From JACOZM01 sp035289385 (GTDB lineage: Archaea; Nanobdellota; Nanobdellia; Woesearchaeales; GW2011-AR9), in NCBI GenBank assembly GCA_035289385.1, contig DATDXI010000050.1:1-13843 (forward strand): a stretch of DNA of 13,843 nt. Reading direction: 5' to 3'. The notes under the pieces were generated by a model that searched no databases, had not been told where the DNA came from, and saw only the letters and a program-made list of their open reading frames with translations. Positions 1 through 5,806 of this stretch are shown here, piece after piece; within the stretch, counting starts at the first letter, position 1; each line of letters opens with the position of its first letter. A program made the translations under genes and the position numbers.

Positions 1-1
1 T

Positions 2-295
2 GATGCCATCGATCCTCAGAAACCAGAGCGAAGGCAGGAACTTCGTGTTGAGCAGCGCCCAGCTTCAGTTATGGATTATCACGTAGAAGAGCATGAAGAG
101 CACGACGAAGCTCTAGATGGTGATTTTGGAGAACTGCGTATGCCGTCAGAAGCTAAAGCTGCTCCTATTCAACGCAGCCAGCCTATTGCGGTTGCTGCTC
201 CTTTTTCAACACCAAAAACATCGGCAGCAAGTGAGTTAGACGCATTGGAAGCTCAGCTGAAAGAGATCGAGCGGCAGTTAAAGGATATGAATTGA
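2..295 (+). CDS. C-terminal part of an unrecognised acidic protein (5' end outside window)
   Basis: The frame is open from the left edge of the window to a TGA at 293-295, so at least 97 codons belong to a gene that begins upstream; an internal ATG at 71 is not needed as a start. The visible part is low in complexity. It has an Arg/Gln/Glu-rich stretch, then a very acidic His/Glu/Asp stretch (about window codons 24-45), a Pro/Ala/Ser-rich linker, and a C-terminal heptad-like helix (ELDALEAQLKEIERQLKDM) that probably forms a short coiled coil. I do not recognise the family and no enzymatic motif is visible. A T-rich tract directly after the stop suits an archaeal terminator. Confidence 0.6.
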   Translation, partial: DAIDPQKPERRQELRVEQRPASVMDYHVEEHEEHDEALDGDFGELRMPSEAKAAPIQRSQPIAVAAPFSTPKTSAASELDALEAQLKEIERQLKDMN

Positions 296-312
296 TTTTT
301 TCTTGTTTTACT
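293..312 (+). terminator. T-rich tract after the first gene
   Basis: The stop codon runs into TGATTTTTTCTTGTTTT. Archaeal RNA polymerase terminates at such U-rich tracts without needing a hairpin. The rest of the gap to 400 is AT-rich and shows nothing else. Confidence 0.45.
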
Positions 313-400
313 TGATAGTATATCCCTTCATCAGATTTTCTTCTTTATGTTTTCTTCACTTTATCATTGTTTTTTTCCCAGAGCGATAATTGTCCGTTAA

Positions 401-410
401 CTTTATAAAA
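401..410 (+). promoter_or_regulatory. TATA box of tRNA-Leu
   Basis: CTTTATAAAA lies about 28 nt upstream of the first tRNA base at 435, the normal archaeal TATA-to-start distance. Confidence 0.55.
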
Positions 411-465
411 AGCCCATCTCTTTTTCTTTTTGATGTGGGTGTGCCGGAGTGGTCAAACGGGATAG

Positions 466-475
466 TTCGTTTGGC
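466..475 (+). other. 10-nt insertion/putative mini-intron in the tRNA-Leu anticodon stem
   Basis: TTCGTTTGGC interrupts the anticodon stem between positions 30 and 31. Removing exactly these ten bases restores a perfect five-pair stem and a seven-base loop. I could not draw a bulge-helix-bulge around it. Its last four bases TGGC can pair with GCCA (554-557) across the larger intron. Confidence 0.5.
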
Positions 476-482
476 ATTCAGG

Positions 483-556
483 TGCTAAATGAGTCTAAAC
501 TCAAGTCGTTTGAGTAATGAGGTCTTCACAAGAGATCGATGAAATACCAGTGAGCC
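483..556 (+). other. Putative 74-nt intron of tRNA-Leu at 37/38
   Basis: It lies after G482 (position 37) and before A557 (position 38). It contains two competing hairpins: TGAGT/ACTCA (490-503) and ACTCAA/TTGAGT (499-515). No homing-endonuclease gene and no convincing C/D-box pair was found in it. Confidence 0.6.
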
Positions 557-568
557 ATCTATTGGCTT

Positions 569-606
569 AGTGCCTACGCAGGTTCGAACCCTGCCACCCA
601 CATTTT
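569..606 (+). repeat. Direct repeat copy 1: 3' third of tRNA-Leu
   Basis: These 38 bases (variable-arm 3' strand, T arm, acceptor 3' strand, discriminator and TTTT) recur without mismatch at 659-696, 90 bp further on. Confidence 0.95.
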
Positions 607-609
607 TTT
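603..609 (+). terminator. T7 run after tRNA-Leu
   Basis: Seven T residues directly follow the discriminator base, typical of an archaeal tRNA transcription end. Confidence 0.5.
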
Positions 610-633
610 ATTCAATGGAAGATTTTGAGGTTG

Positions 634-654
634 ATAAGGGTAGACTACCCTTAT
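634..654. other. Perfect 9-bp hairpin between the tRNA repeats
   Basis: ATAAGGGTA and TACCCTTAT flank a GAC loop. It sits inside the 52-bp spacer between the two tRNA 3'-end copies. It is not a usable anticodon arm, since the seven-base loop TAGACTA lacks T at position 33. Its role is unknown. Confidence 0.6.
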
Positions 655-658
655 GCGA

Positions 659-696
659 AGTGCCTACGCAGGTTCGAACCCTGCCACCCACATTTT
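659..696 (+). repeat. Direct repeat copy 2: orphan 3' end of tRNA-Leu
   Basis: This is an identical 38-bp copy of 569-606 with no 5' tRNA part. Identity starts in the middle of the variable arm and ends in TTTT after the discriminator. It ends 9 bp before the rdgB ATG. It resembles the duplicated tRNA 3' end left at attachment sites of tRNA-integrating elements. Only 52 bp separate the copies, so any element would be gone or almost wholly deleted. Confidence 0.9.
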
Positions 697-705
697 ACCT
701 TTACC

Positions 706-1422
706 ATGACAAAACTTCTCATCGCCACCAAGAACCAAGGAAAGTATCAGGGGATAAAGACGGTTCTTTCTTCCTTGCCGGTAGAGCTTATTTCCTTGGA
801 TTATCTTCAGATTGACGATTCTCTCTTCATCGAAGATGGCAAAACCTTTGCGGAGAATGCAGAAAAGAAAGCAAAGTTCTATTCGAAAAAGAGTAAACTG
901 ATGACGTTAGCAGATGATTCTGGAATTGAAGTGGAAGCCTTGCAAGGAGAACTTGGAATAAAAACACGACGCTGGGGTCTTGGCGAAAAGGCTTCTGATG
1001 AGGAATGGCTCAACTTTTTTTTAAAGCGGATGGAAAAAGAAAAGAACAGAAGAGCCAAGTTTATCTCTTGCATCTGTTTAGCTGATAAAGATGGAAACGT
1101 TCTTGCTGTTGGGGAGGGAGAAGTGCAAGGCACATTAACTGAAGACATCCAAGCTTCCCTAAAACCAGGGGTTCCTTTAAGTTCTATTTTTCTCCCAGAT
1201 GGCTCTACTAAAGTGCATTCAGCGATGACTTTTGCAGAGAAAGAGAAGATTAGCCATAGAGGGAAAGCGTTACGGCCGATTAAAGAATATTTGAAGAATT
1301 TTTGTCAAGAGAAGACTACTGCTTCTGTAACAACCTTACAAAGAGTAGAGTGCAGCAACAGATCACGCACGATAAGGACATCTTCAACGGGACCAAGAAT
1401 ATTCCCTGAAATTTTCGAATGA
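706..1422 (+). CDS. RdgB/HAM1-like non-canonical purine NTP pyrophosphatase, variant
   Basis: The family hydrolyses dITP, ITP and XTP to the monophosphate and pyrophosphate, keeping deaminated purines out of nucleic acids. Visible motifs are N-terminal LLIATKNQGK (4-13), FAENA (48-52), ADDSGIEVEAL (69-79) and SHRGKAL (183-189). The ATG at 706 is chosen because the family starts only a few residues before (I/V)ATxN. An ATG at 625 in the same frame would translate through the duplicated tRNA end. Two things are odd. First, the usual GxxGFGYDPxF segment is replaced by PGVPLSSIF (154-162), so substrate binding may differ. Second, residues about 200-238 form a Ser/Thr/Arg-rich tail beyond the usual 185-200 residues; it reads antisense to a protein-like frame of the convergent gene and may be read-through. 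Assignment to the superfamily is firm; exact substrate is uncertain. Confidence 0.88.
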   Translation: MTKLLIATKNQGKYQGIKTVLSSLPVELISLDYLQIDDSLFIEDGKTFAENAEKKAKFYSKKSKLMTLADDSGIEVEALQGELGIKTRRWGLGEKASDEEWLNFFLKRMEKEKNRRAKFISCICLADKDGNVLAVGEGEVQGTLTEDIQASLKPGVPLSSIFLPDGSTKVHSAMTFAEKEKISHRGKALRPIKEYLKNFCQEKTTASVTTLQRVECSNRSRTIRTSSTGPRIFPEIFE

Positions 1423-1466
1423 CTATACTTCCACTTTCCATCAAAAATTAAGCCTGGCTCTTTCTG
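1305..1466 (-). pseudogene. Protein-like continuation of the 1448-1963 gene in a shifted frame
   Basis: In the other frame just past the GGGG run the minus strand reads QKEPGLIFDGKWKYSHSK, then ISGNILGPVEDVLIVRDLLL, up to a TGA. This alternates hydrophobic and charged residues like a folded beta-rich domain, unlike the Ser/Thr/Arg-rich translation of the opposite strand (the rdgB tail). There is no start codon of its own, so it makes most sense as the lost C-terminus of the upstream frame, giving about 219 residues in total. No family is recognised. Confidence 0.45.
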
Positions 1467-1963
1467 CCCCAATTTAGGAGATCTTCACTCAATATTTTAA
1501 CCTTAGGGCAAGACTCTTTTATCGACTTAAGGAGAGTTTCCCATCTTTTTTTATCATTATCTTTACCACTCGTAAAATGAAGTTCAAACGCCAGATTCCC
1601 CTTGGTCACCACTTTCCCATTATTGAGAGAACAATTATGTCTGCGGATATATGTTTCAAATCTTTGTAATTTTGAAAGAGTTCCTTTGGCAACCATATCA
1701 ACTTCTTTCTTACTAAAGAAGCCTCCCCCCACTACTTGCTTAAAATATAAAACACTAAAGTTATTTGCTTTTGAAGCTGCCACTTCCAGTACTTCATTCT
1801 GCAATGCTGCTTCAAGACCGGCTTTTTGTGTTATCTTAATATCCTCAAGAACTTCCTCTTGCGCTTCTAATCGAGCAAAATGGAGTTCCATCTCTGCCTG
1901 CAATTTAGTAAGAAGCCTTCCTGAATTAGTAACCAGCCGGTAATATTTAGTAATCAAAGCCAT
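1448..1963 (-). CDS. Unknown protein, probably frameshifted at its C-terminus
   Basis: This 171-residue frame has no family I recognise. Residues about 15-65 are Leu/Glu/Ala-rich and likely helical or coiled coil. A GGGFFSKKE turn lies at 79-87, and a Lys-rich C-terminal half contains FELHFTSGKDNDKKRWETLL. The ATG at 1963 lies about 26 nt after a TATA-like box, which suits a leaderless mRNA. After residue 166 the frame ends in RKSQA and stops. One extra base in the GGGG run at 1467-1470 would let translation continue for 53 more residues, to a stop at 1305-1307 (separate entry). The gene converges with rdgB. Either it is a recent frameshift mutation, a sequencing error in a homopolymer, or the short form is real. 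Confidence 0.65.
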   Translation of the reverse strand: MALITKYYRLVTNSGRLLTKLQAEMELHFARLEAQEEVLEDIKITQKAGLEAALQNEVLEVAASKANNFSVLYFKQVVGGGFFSKKEVDMVAKGTLSKLQRFETYIRRHNCSLNNGKVVTKGNLAFELHFTSGKDNDKKRWETLLKSIKESCPKVKILSEDLLNWGRKSQA

Positions 1964-1983
1964 ACTATAAAGAAGAGTGCAGA

Positions 1984-1994
1984 CTTTTTATAGC
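1984..1994 (-). promoter_or_regulatory. TATA box of the 1963 gene
   Basis: GCTATAAAAAG on the minus strand, centred about 26 nt before the ATG at 1963, which implies a leaderless transcript. It is divergent from the RNase J promoter. Confidence 0.5.
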
Positions 1995-2060
1995 TTTCGA
2001 AACGTTGGTGTTATGAAGAAACGTGGTGTATTTGCCAGGTCGAGGCAGTATCACGCACAA

Positions 2061-2071
2061 AAATATATAAA
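2061..2071 (+). promoter_or_regulatory. TATA box of the RNase J-like gene
   Basis: AAATATATAAA is centred about 27 nt before the ATG at 2093. No Shine-Dalgarno sequence is visible, so the mRNA is probably leaderless. Confidence 0.6.
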
Positions 2072-2092
2072 TCCCTTGCCCATTCTCTCCCC

Positions 2093-3424
2093 ATGCCCAT
2101 CGACGTCTGTTCCATCTCCGGCTTTTCAAAGACAGAAGGCAATTCTGTTGCCATTAAGATTGATGATGAAGTCATTATCCTCGATATGGGCTTGAGCATG
2201 GCAGATTACATCAAGTTCACTGAAGATTTTGAAGATATTCAAACAAAAAACTATAACGAGCTTCTGAAAGCTAACGCCGTACCTGATTATGGGCATATTG
2301 CTGATTGGAAAAGCCAAGTGAAAGCGATCGTCTGTTCTCATGGTCATTTAGACCATATCGGCGCTGTGCCCTTTGCCGCTCCTTTATTTCCTGACGTTCC
2401 TGTCATCAGCACACCGTATGCTATCGAGATTCTCAAAAGTATCCTTCATGATGAACACATCGACTTATCTACCAGAATGATCCCCTTACATCTTGGCTCT
2501 CAATATAAGATATCAGAAAAAATAACGATTGAATTCATCAACATCACTCATTCCATCCCTCATACAGCTATCGTTGTTGTCCATACCCCTTATGGCAAGG
2601 TCATGTATGCCAATGATTTCAAGTTAGATTCACAACCCGTCTTAGGAAAGAAGCCAGATTATGACCGTCTCAATGCTTTAGGACAGGAAGGGATCCATCT
2701 ATTGATCATGAATTGTTTATATGCCCATGCCCAGAGGAAATGTCCGTCTGAATCCGTAGCCAGAGAATTGTTGCGGGATGTCATGTTAGGTGTCAATAGC
2801 CAGGCTAAATCAATTATTGTTACCACCTTCTCTTCTCACCTTGCTCGGCTAAAAAGTATCGTGCAGCTGGGCAAGGAGCTGAACAGGAAAGTAGTATTCT
2901 TAGGTAGGTCATTAGAAAAATATGTGAAAGCGGGAGAAAACGTCGGCTTAGTTACCTATCAGAAGGAAGTTGCCATTGTCACCCATCGGGATAAAGTGGA
3001 AAAAATTCTGCGGAAGATAAAAAAAGAAGGCAAAGAAAAATATGTCATCGTCTGTACCGGCCATCAAGGGGAGCCCAAAGCTATCTTATCTCGTATTGCC
3101 AGGAAAGAGCTTGATTTCCAGTTGGATACGGGGGATATCGTCATCTTCAGCTGTCAAGTCATTCCCGTTGACGTTAACATCAAGAATAGGGAGAAGCTTG
3201 ATGCTCTCCTGAAGAAATCAGGCGTGCGCTTATTTAAGGATGTACACGTTTCTGGCCATGGGGCGTTGGAAGACCATCGAGACCTTTTAGAGATTATCAA
3301 GCCGCAACATATTATCCCTATCCATGCCGAGCCGGCTAAAGCGAAAATGATCGCTGACCTTGCCAGTGGACTAGGCTTTCCGAACACTCATGTCATGAAA
3401 GACGGCAAGCGAGTGACGGTGTGA
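2093..3424 (+). CDS. RNase J-like metallo-beta-lactamase/beta-CASP nuclease with altered motif A
   Basis: RNase J enzymes are zinc-dependent 5'-3' exoribonucleases, sometimes also endonucleases, that degrade and process RNA in the cytoplasm. The 443 residues match archaeal RNase J length. Motif 1 is Asp31. Motif 2 is SHGHLDHIG (82-90), supplying His83, His85, Asp87 and His88. Motif 3 lies in ITHSIPHT (His153). Motif 4 is Asp175 in YANDFKLD. The beta-CASP part follows: TFSSHLAR (245-252), the family signature TGHQGEP (322-328), motif B His389 in VSGHG and motif C His411 in IPIHAE. One point is odd: the acidic residue of beta-CASP motif A (D/E-S-T in relatives) aligns with Asn207 in LLIMNCLYAHA, while the downstream PSE is kept. 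Catalysis may be weakened or modified. The family is certain; activity is not. Confidence 0.92.
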   Translation: MPIDVCSISGFSKTEGNSVAIKIDDEVIILDMGLSMADYIKFTEDFEDIQTKNYNELLKANAVPDYGHIADWKSQVKAIVCSHGHLDHIGAVPFAAPLFPDVPVISTPYAIEILKSILHDEHIDLSTRMIPLHLGSQYKISEKITIEFINITHSIPHTAIVVVHTPYGKVMYANDFKLDSQPVLGKKPDYDRLNALGQEGIHLLIMNCLYAHAQRKCPSESVARELLRDVMLGVNSQAKSIIVTTFSSHLARLKSIVQLGKELNRKVVFLGRSLEKYVKAGENVGLVTYQKEVAIVTHRDKVEKILRKIKKEGKEKYVIVCTGHQGEPKAILSRIARKELDFQLDTGDIVIFSCQVIPVDVNIKNREKLDALLKKSGVRLFKDVHVSGHGALEDHRDLLEIIKPQHIIPIHAEPAKAKMIADLASGLGFPNTHVMKDGKRVTV

Positions 3425-3481
3425 AGACTGGATTTAACTCATTTTAACCCTATTTTTCTAATGACCACTTCATAACAACAA

Positions 3482-3491
3482 ATTTTATAAA
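3482..3491 (+). promoter_or_regulatory. TATA box of pcn
   Basis: ATTTTATAAA lies about 41 nt before the pcn ATG, predicting a start near 3513 and a leader of roughly 15 nt that contains the purine-rich AGGGGG at 3513-3518, a possible Shine-Dalgarno element. This gene therefore seems to have a short leader rather than being leaderless. Confidence 0.45.
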
Positions 3492-3527
3492 CTGCCTACT
3501 CCTGGACATTTTAGGGGGTCACTTCGT

Positions 3528-4274
3528 ATGAAACTAGTTTTAGCAGAACCACGATATTTTAAAGAGAGTATTGCTATCATCTCCGAGCTTGTTACCGAAG
3601 CAAAATTCAAAGTTACGGCTGATGGCTTAGAGCTTGTAGCCATGGATCCTGCTAATGTAGCCATGGTCATCTTCAAGCTCTTAAGCAGCTCTTTTACCCA
3701 ATATGAGGTGAAAAAGCCAGAAGAATTGACCATCAACTTAAATAATCTGAAGCAGATCTTACGCCGGGCAAAGAGTGATGACATCCTCTCTCTAGAAACA
3801 GGTGATGACGCCAAGTTAAAGATTCAGTTAAAGAGCGCCACTACCAGATCATTTTCCATCCCTACGTTAGAAGGCGATGATAAAGAACAGAAAGTTCCTC
3901 AGCTGACGTTTCCTGTCGTGGTGAACATGAATTCTACCATGTTATCAGAAGCGATCGATGATGTTTCTGTCGTTGCGGAATCAGTCACCTTTTTAGGAGA
4001 AAATAGCTCATTATCAGTAAAAGCGGAAGGAGATCTGTCTAAAGCATTTATTGAGATTAAAAATGATGAGAATACCTCCATCAAAGCAGAAGATGGGGTT
4101 AAATTTAAGGCAAAATATTCCTTAGAATACCTAAAGAAGATGGCCGCCGGCGGGAAGCTGCATGATAAGGTGGTGATGTACTTTAACACTGATTATCCTA
4201 TGAAATTAGAGTATAAGATCACCGATAGGCTCTTGTTAAGTTTCATCCTCGCTCCGAGAGTAGATAACGATTGA
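3528..4274 (+). CDS. pcn: PCNA sliding clamp
   Basis: This is the homotrimeric DNA sliding clamp that tethers DNA polymerase, flap endonuclease and ligase to the template. The 248 residues are the standard length. Recognisable segments are the N-terminal strand-helix unit ending in ADGLELVAMDPANVAMV (about 31-47), NLKQILRRAK (52-61, the helix following the first beta hairpin), the interdomain connector region near 110-130, the second domain's SVTFLGENSSLSVKAEGD (about 152-169), and a C-terminal SLEYLKKM plus MKLEYKI typical of archaeal clamps. The hydrophobic C-terminus LLSFILAPRV forms the face that binds PIP-box partners. It lies 103 nt after the RNase J gene with its own promoter. Confidence 0.97.
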   Translation: MKLVLAEPRYFKESIAIISELVTEAKFKVTADGLELVAMDPANVAMVIFKLLSSSFTQYEVKKPEELTINLNNLKQILRRAKSDDILSLETGDDAKLKIQLKSATTRSFSIPTLEGDDKEQKVPQLTFPVVVNMNSTMLSEAIDDVSVVAESVTFLGENSSLSVKAEGDLSKAFIEIKNDENTSIKAEDGVKFKAKYSLEYLKKMAAGGKLHDKVVMYFNTDYPMKLEYKITDRLLLSFILAPRVDND

Positions 4275-4283
4275 TAGAACAGA

Positions 4284-4293
4284 TATTTTAAAT
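4284..4293 (+). promoter_or_regulatory. TATA box of the CPSC membrane protein gene
   Basis: The AT-only segment TATTTTAAAT is centred about 28 nt before the ATG at 4317, with no Shine-Dalgarno sequence, which suits a leaderless mRNA. Confidence 0.45.
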
Positions 4294-4316
4294 ATTTATA
4301 GTTTCTTCTTTGTTTC

Positions 4317-4853
4317 ATGAAGCATTTCCTCAAAGAGTATTCCTTATCATTGCTTGCTGCTTTTCGAGAAGTGTATCAGAACAGAGCATATTATGTACTA
4401 ACTATATCTGTTGCCATTCTCCTTTTCTCTCTCAATGCTGTCGCCAGAAATTATCGGCTGCTTGCTGCTGATTTCTCATTTTTGTTGCTCGTATCTCTTA
4501 TCACTGGATCCTGGGCAAGTATGGCCGGCAGCAGCTTTTTCTCTCTGTTGGTCATTTCCTTACTAGCAGGGATATCCATCTCTTTTACTATTTTCCTCAT
4601 AAAGAGGCAGGTTACTTCAGCTATTCATGCAGGATCGCTAAGCGTTGTTCTGACCCTATTAGCTCCCGCTTGTCCTAGCTGTGCCGTCAGTCTACTAGGT
4701 ATCTTTAGTTTAGGAGGGATCATCACTATTCTCCCCTTTCAGGGCCAAGAGCTTGGTATCATTGGGGTTATCATTGTTCTTCTATCGATCTTCTATCTCT
4801 CACGGAAGATAACTACTGCTACTTGTCCAGTGGTATTCTCCAAAAAGAAGTAG
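4317..4853 (+). CDS. Multi-pass membrane protein with a CPSC motif
   Basis: The 178-residue protein has about five hydrophobic segments (near 26-42, 50-68, 73-95, 106-138 and 145-162) separated by short basic loops, so it is an integral membrane protein. A conserved-looking ACPSCAVSLLGIF (118-130) places two cysteines (119 and 122) in or at the edge of a membrane helix, followed by a Gly-rich turn (SLGG). A third cysteine is at 170. Such CPxC pairs in membrane helices suggest metal binding or thiol redox chemistry, but I cannot name a family. The start is set by the TATA spacing. The next gene converges and encodes a DoxX-like membrane protein, another family linked to redox functions in some organisms; a shared role is only a guess. 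Confidence 0.8.
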   Translation: MKHFLKEYSLSLLAAFREVYQNRAYYVLTISVAILLFSLNAVARNYRLLAADFSFLLLVSLITGSWASMAGSSFFSLLVISLLAGISISFTIFLIKRQVTSAIHAGSLSVVLTLLAPACPSCAVSLLGIFSLGGIITILPFQGQELGIIGVIIVLLSIFYLSRKITTATCPVVFSKKK

Positions 4854-4918
4854 ATCAAAGAGATGCATCAAATATTCTGAAATCCCTCAATAATCGAACT
4901 GGATCTCATATATAAGTA

Positions 4919-4942
4919 AACAAAAATAAAAAAAGAAAAAAA
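4919..4942 (-). terminator. U-rich terminator of the DoxX-like gene
   Basis: On the minus strand, directly after the stop codon, runs of seven to eight T residues are interrupted by single other bases, a strong archaeal termination signal. The 90-bp convergent gap shows nothing else. Confidence 0.6.
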
Positions 4943-4943
4943 T

Positions 4944-5330
4944 CTAGAACGTCTCTTTGTGCAATGCAACTGTTTCTAAGCTCCATGCACCGTTTCCGTA
5001 AGCAGCCAGAGCTAAGAATGCCGCAAAGAAGAGCAAAGCTGGTTCACCACCATTTGCCAATGGATTCCATCCTTGTGGCACGTGGACCATGAAGAATGCT
5101 ACCAGCATTTGTATTGCTCCTAGAACTGCACCTAACCTAGTAAAGAACCCTAAGAATACTGCAGCTCCCACGACAAGTTCTACAACTCCTGCTACAAGCA
5201 TCAGTCCAGCAGGCGTCCCTCCGGCAAATTTAGCGTATCCGTGCATAAAGAACAATAGCCCGAACAACAGCCTGAATACCAAGTATCCATAATTGCCGTA
5301 TTTTTCACACCAATTTTTGCATAATCCCAT
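4944..5330 (-). CDS. DoxX/DoxD-like membrane protein
   Basis: The 128 residues contain four hydrophobic helices (about 15-33, 41-61, 67-84 and 96-112), the fold of the DoxX/SURF4 group. Family marks are LVFRLLFGLLFFMHGYAKF near the N-terminus and GLMLVAGVVELVVGAAVFLG with the helix-embedded Glu51. DoxX relatives were first described as thiosulfate:quinone oxidoreductase subunits, but most members have no proven function. The start is supported by an unusually strong Shine-Dalgarno sequence five bases upstream of the ATG. This contrasts with the apparently leaderless neighbours and suggests high translation from a leadered mRNA. Confidence 0.85.
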   Translation of the reverse strand: MGLCKNWCEKYGNYGYLVFRLLFGLLFFMHGYAKFAGGTPAGLMLVAGVVELVVGAAVFLGFFTRLGAVLGAIQMLVAFFMVHVPQGWNPLANGGEPALLFFAAFLALAAYGNGAWSLETVALHKETF

Positions 5331-5335
5331 TTGAT

Positions 5336-5344
5336 ATCACCCCC
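5336..5344 (-). promoter_or_regulatory. Strong Shine-Dalgarno site of the DoxX-like gene
   Basis: GGGGGTGAT on the minus strand matches the archaeal anti-SD complement GGAGGTGAT with one difference and is five bases from the ATG at 5330. It is the clearest ribosome-binding site in the window. Confidence 0.75.
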
Positions 5345-5355
5345 TAGTTCAAGAA

Positions 5356-5366
5356 CTATATTTAAG
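5356..5366 (-). promoter_or_regulatory. TATA box of the DoxX-like gene
   Basis: CTTAAATATAG on the minus strand predicts a start near 5335-5340, at or just inside the Shine-Dalgarno site, so either the leader is very short or the start lies slightly further upstream. Confidence 0.4.
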
Positions 5367-5389
5367 AGAAACAAAAAGCCTTTTTAAAT

Positions 5390-5806
5390 TTATTGGCTCT
5401 TTAAAATTTTTCTTTTGATCAGGGAGCTTTTGTTTTCCAATGGCTTATAAGCATTCATGCGGTAGATGGTCACGTTTAACCCTGCTGCCTGCATCTTCTC
5501 TTTCAAATCTTTCTCCACAACCTGCTGATCATACCCCAAACAGAGGACGTTTGGCTTTTTTTCAAGGATAATCCTCAGATGATCATCAGGATAGCCCAGA
5601 ACAGCTTCATCAACCATTGTCAGCTGCCTGACCAGTTCTAACCGTTCCTGCTCATTAAAGATCGTTTTCTTCTTCTGGTCAGCTTTCGTCTTGTCTCGCG
5701 CGATGACAACGATAAGATGATCCCCATAGTGCTTTGCCTGAGTAAAATAATCTATATGACCAAGGTGCAAGACATCAAACGTTCCAAAGCACATGACAGT
5801 TTTCAT
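5390..5806 (-). CDS. ribL: RibL-like cytidylyltransferase (probable FAD synthetase)
   Basis: This nucleotidyltransferase-fold enzyme of 138 residues has the N-terminal FGTFDVLHLGH (7-17) with the HxGH catalytic pair (14-17), IVVIARD (32-38), the helix NEQERLELVRQL (51-62) and VLCLGYDQ (87-94). Archaeal RibL transfers AMP from ATP to FMN to make FAD; glycerol-3-phosphate cytidylyltransferases share the same motifs. Small size, the archaeal context and the VDEAVLG segment favour RibL, but substrate cannot be proven here. Its ATG overlaps the stop of the HEPN gene in an ATGA, so it is translationally coupled to the MNT/HEPN pair. Confidence 0.8.
   Translation of the reverse strand: MKTVMCFGTFDVLHLGHIDYFTQAKHYGDHLIVVIARDKTKADQKKKTIFNEQERLELVRQLTMVDEAVLGYPDDHLRIILEKKPNVLCLGYDQQVVEKDLKEKMQAAGLNVTIYRMNAYKPLENKSSLIKRKILKSQ

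Larger units (their letters stand above)
435..602 (+). tRNA. tRNA-Leu(CAG) with two putative introns
   Basis: The acceptor stem GTGGGTG (435-441) pairs perfectly with CACCCAC (595-601), with discriminator A602 as expected for Leu. The D arm is 444-460, with stem CCG/CGG. The T arm is 578-594, GCAGG/CCTGC around TTCGAAC. The class II variable arm is 563-577 (GGC...GCC). A correct anticodon arm appears only if two segments are removed: 466-475 (10 nt) and 483-556 (74 nt). This gives stem ATAGA/TCTAT, five Watson-Crick pairs, and loop TTCAGGA with anticodon CAG (479-481). The 74-nt intron is at the canonical 37/38 site, and positions 32-35 (TTCA) can pair with TGAG at 551-554, leaving a three-base bulge at the 3' splice site as in bulge-helix-bulge motifs. 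The 10-nt segment lacks such a motif. It may be a non-canonical intron or an inactivating insertion. Confidence 0.8.

Noticed and set aside
461..475. Reading the unspliced tRNA-Leu with anticodon CGT in the loop TTCGTT-T
   Set aside because: It would make a Thr anticodon in a tRNA with a long class II variable arm and a pyrimidine at position 37; the Leu reading with loop TTCAGGA and a perfect stem is far better.
516..550. C/D-box guide RNA inside the tRNA-Leu intron
   Set aside because: CGATGAA resembles a C box, but no CTGA D box is present in the intron.
659..696. The orphan tRNA 3' end as a split (trans-spliced) tRNA half gene
   Set aside because: Split halves normally break at an intron position in the anticodon region and carry a pairing leader. 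This copy begins in the middle of the variable arm, so duplication is the simpler reading.
625..705. In-frame upstream ATG of the rdgB frame
   Set aside because: Translation from 625 would read through the duplicated tRNA end, and the RdgB family begins only a few residues before LLIATKN, which fits the ATG at 706.
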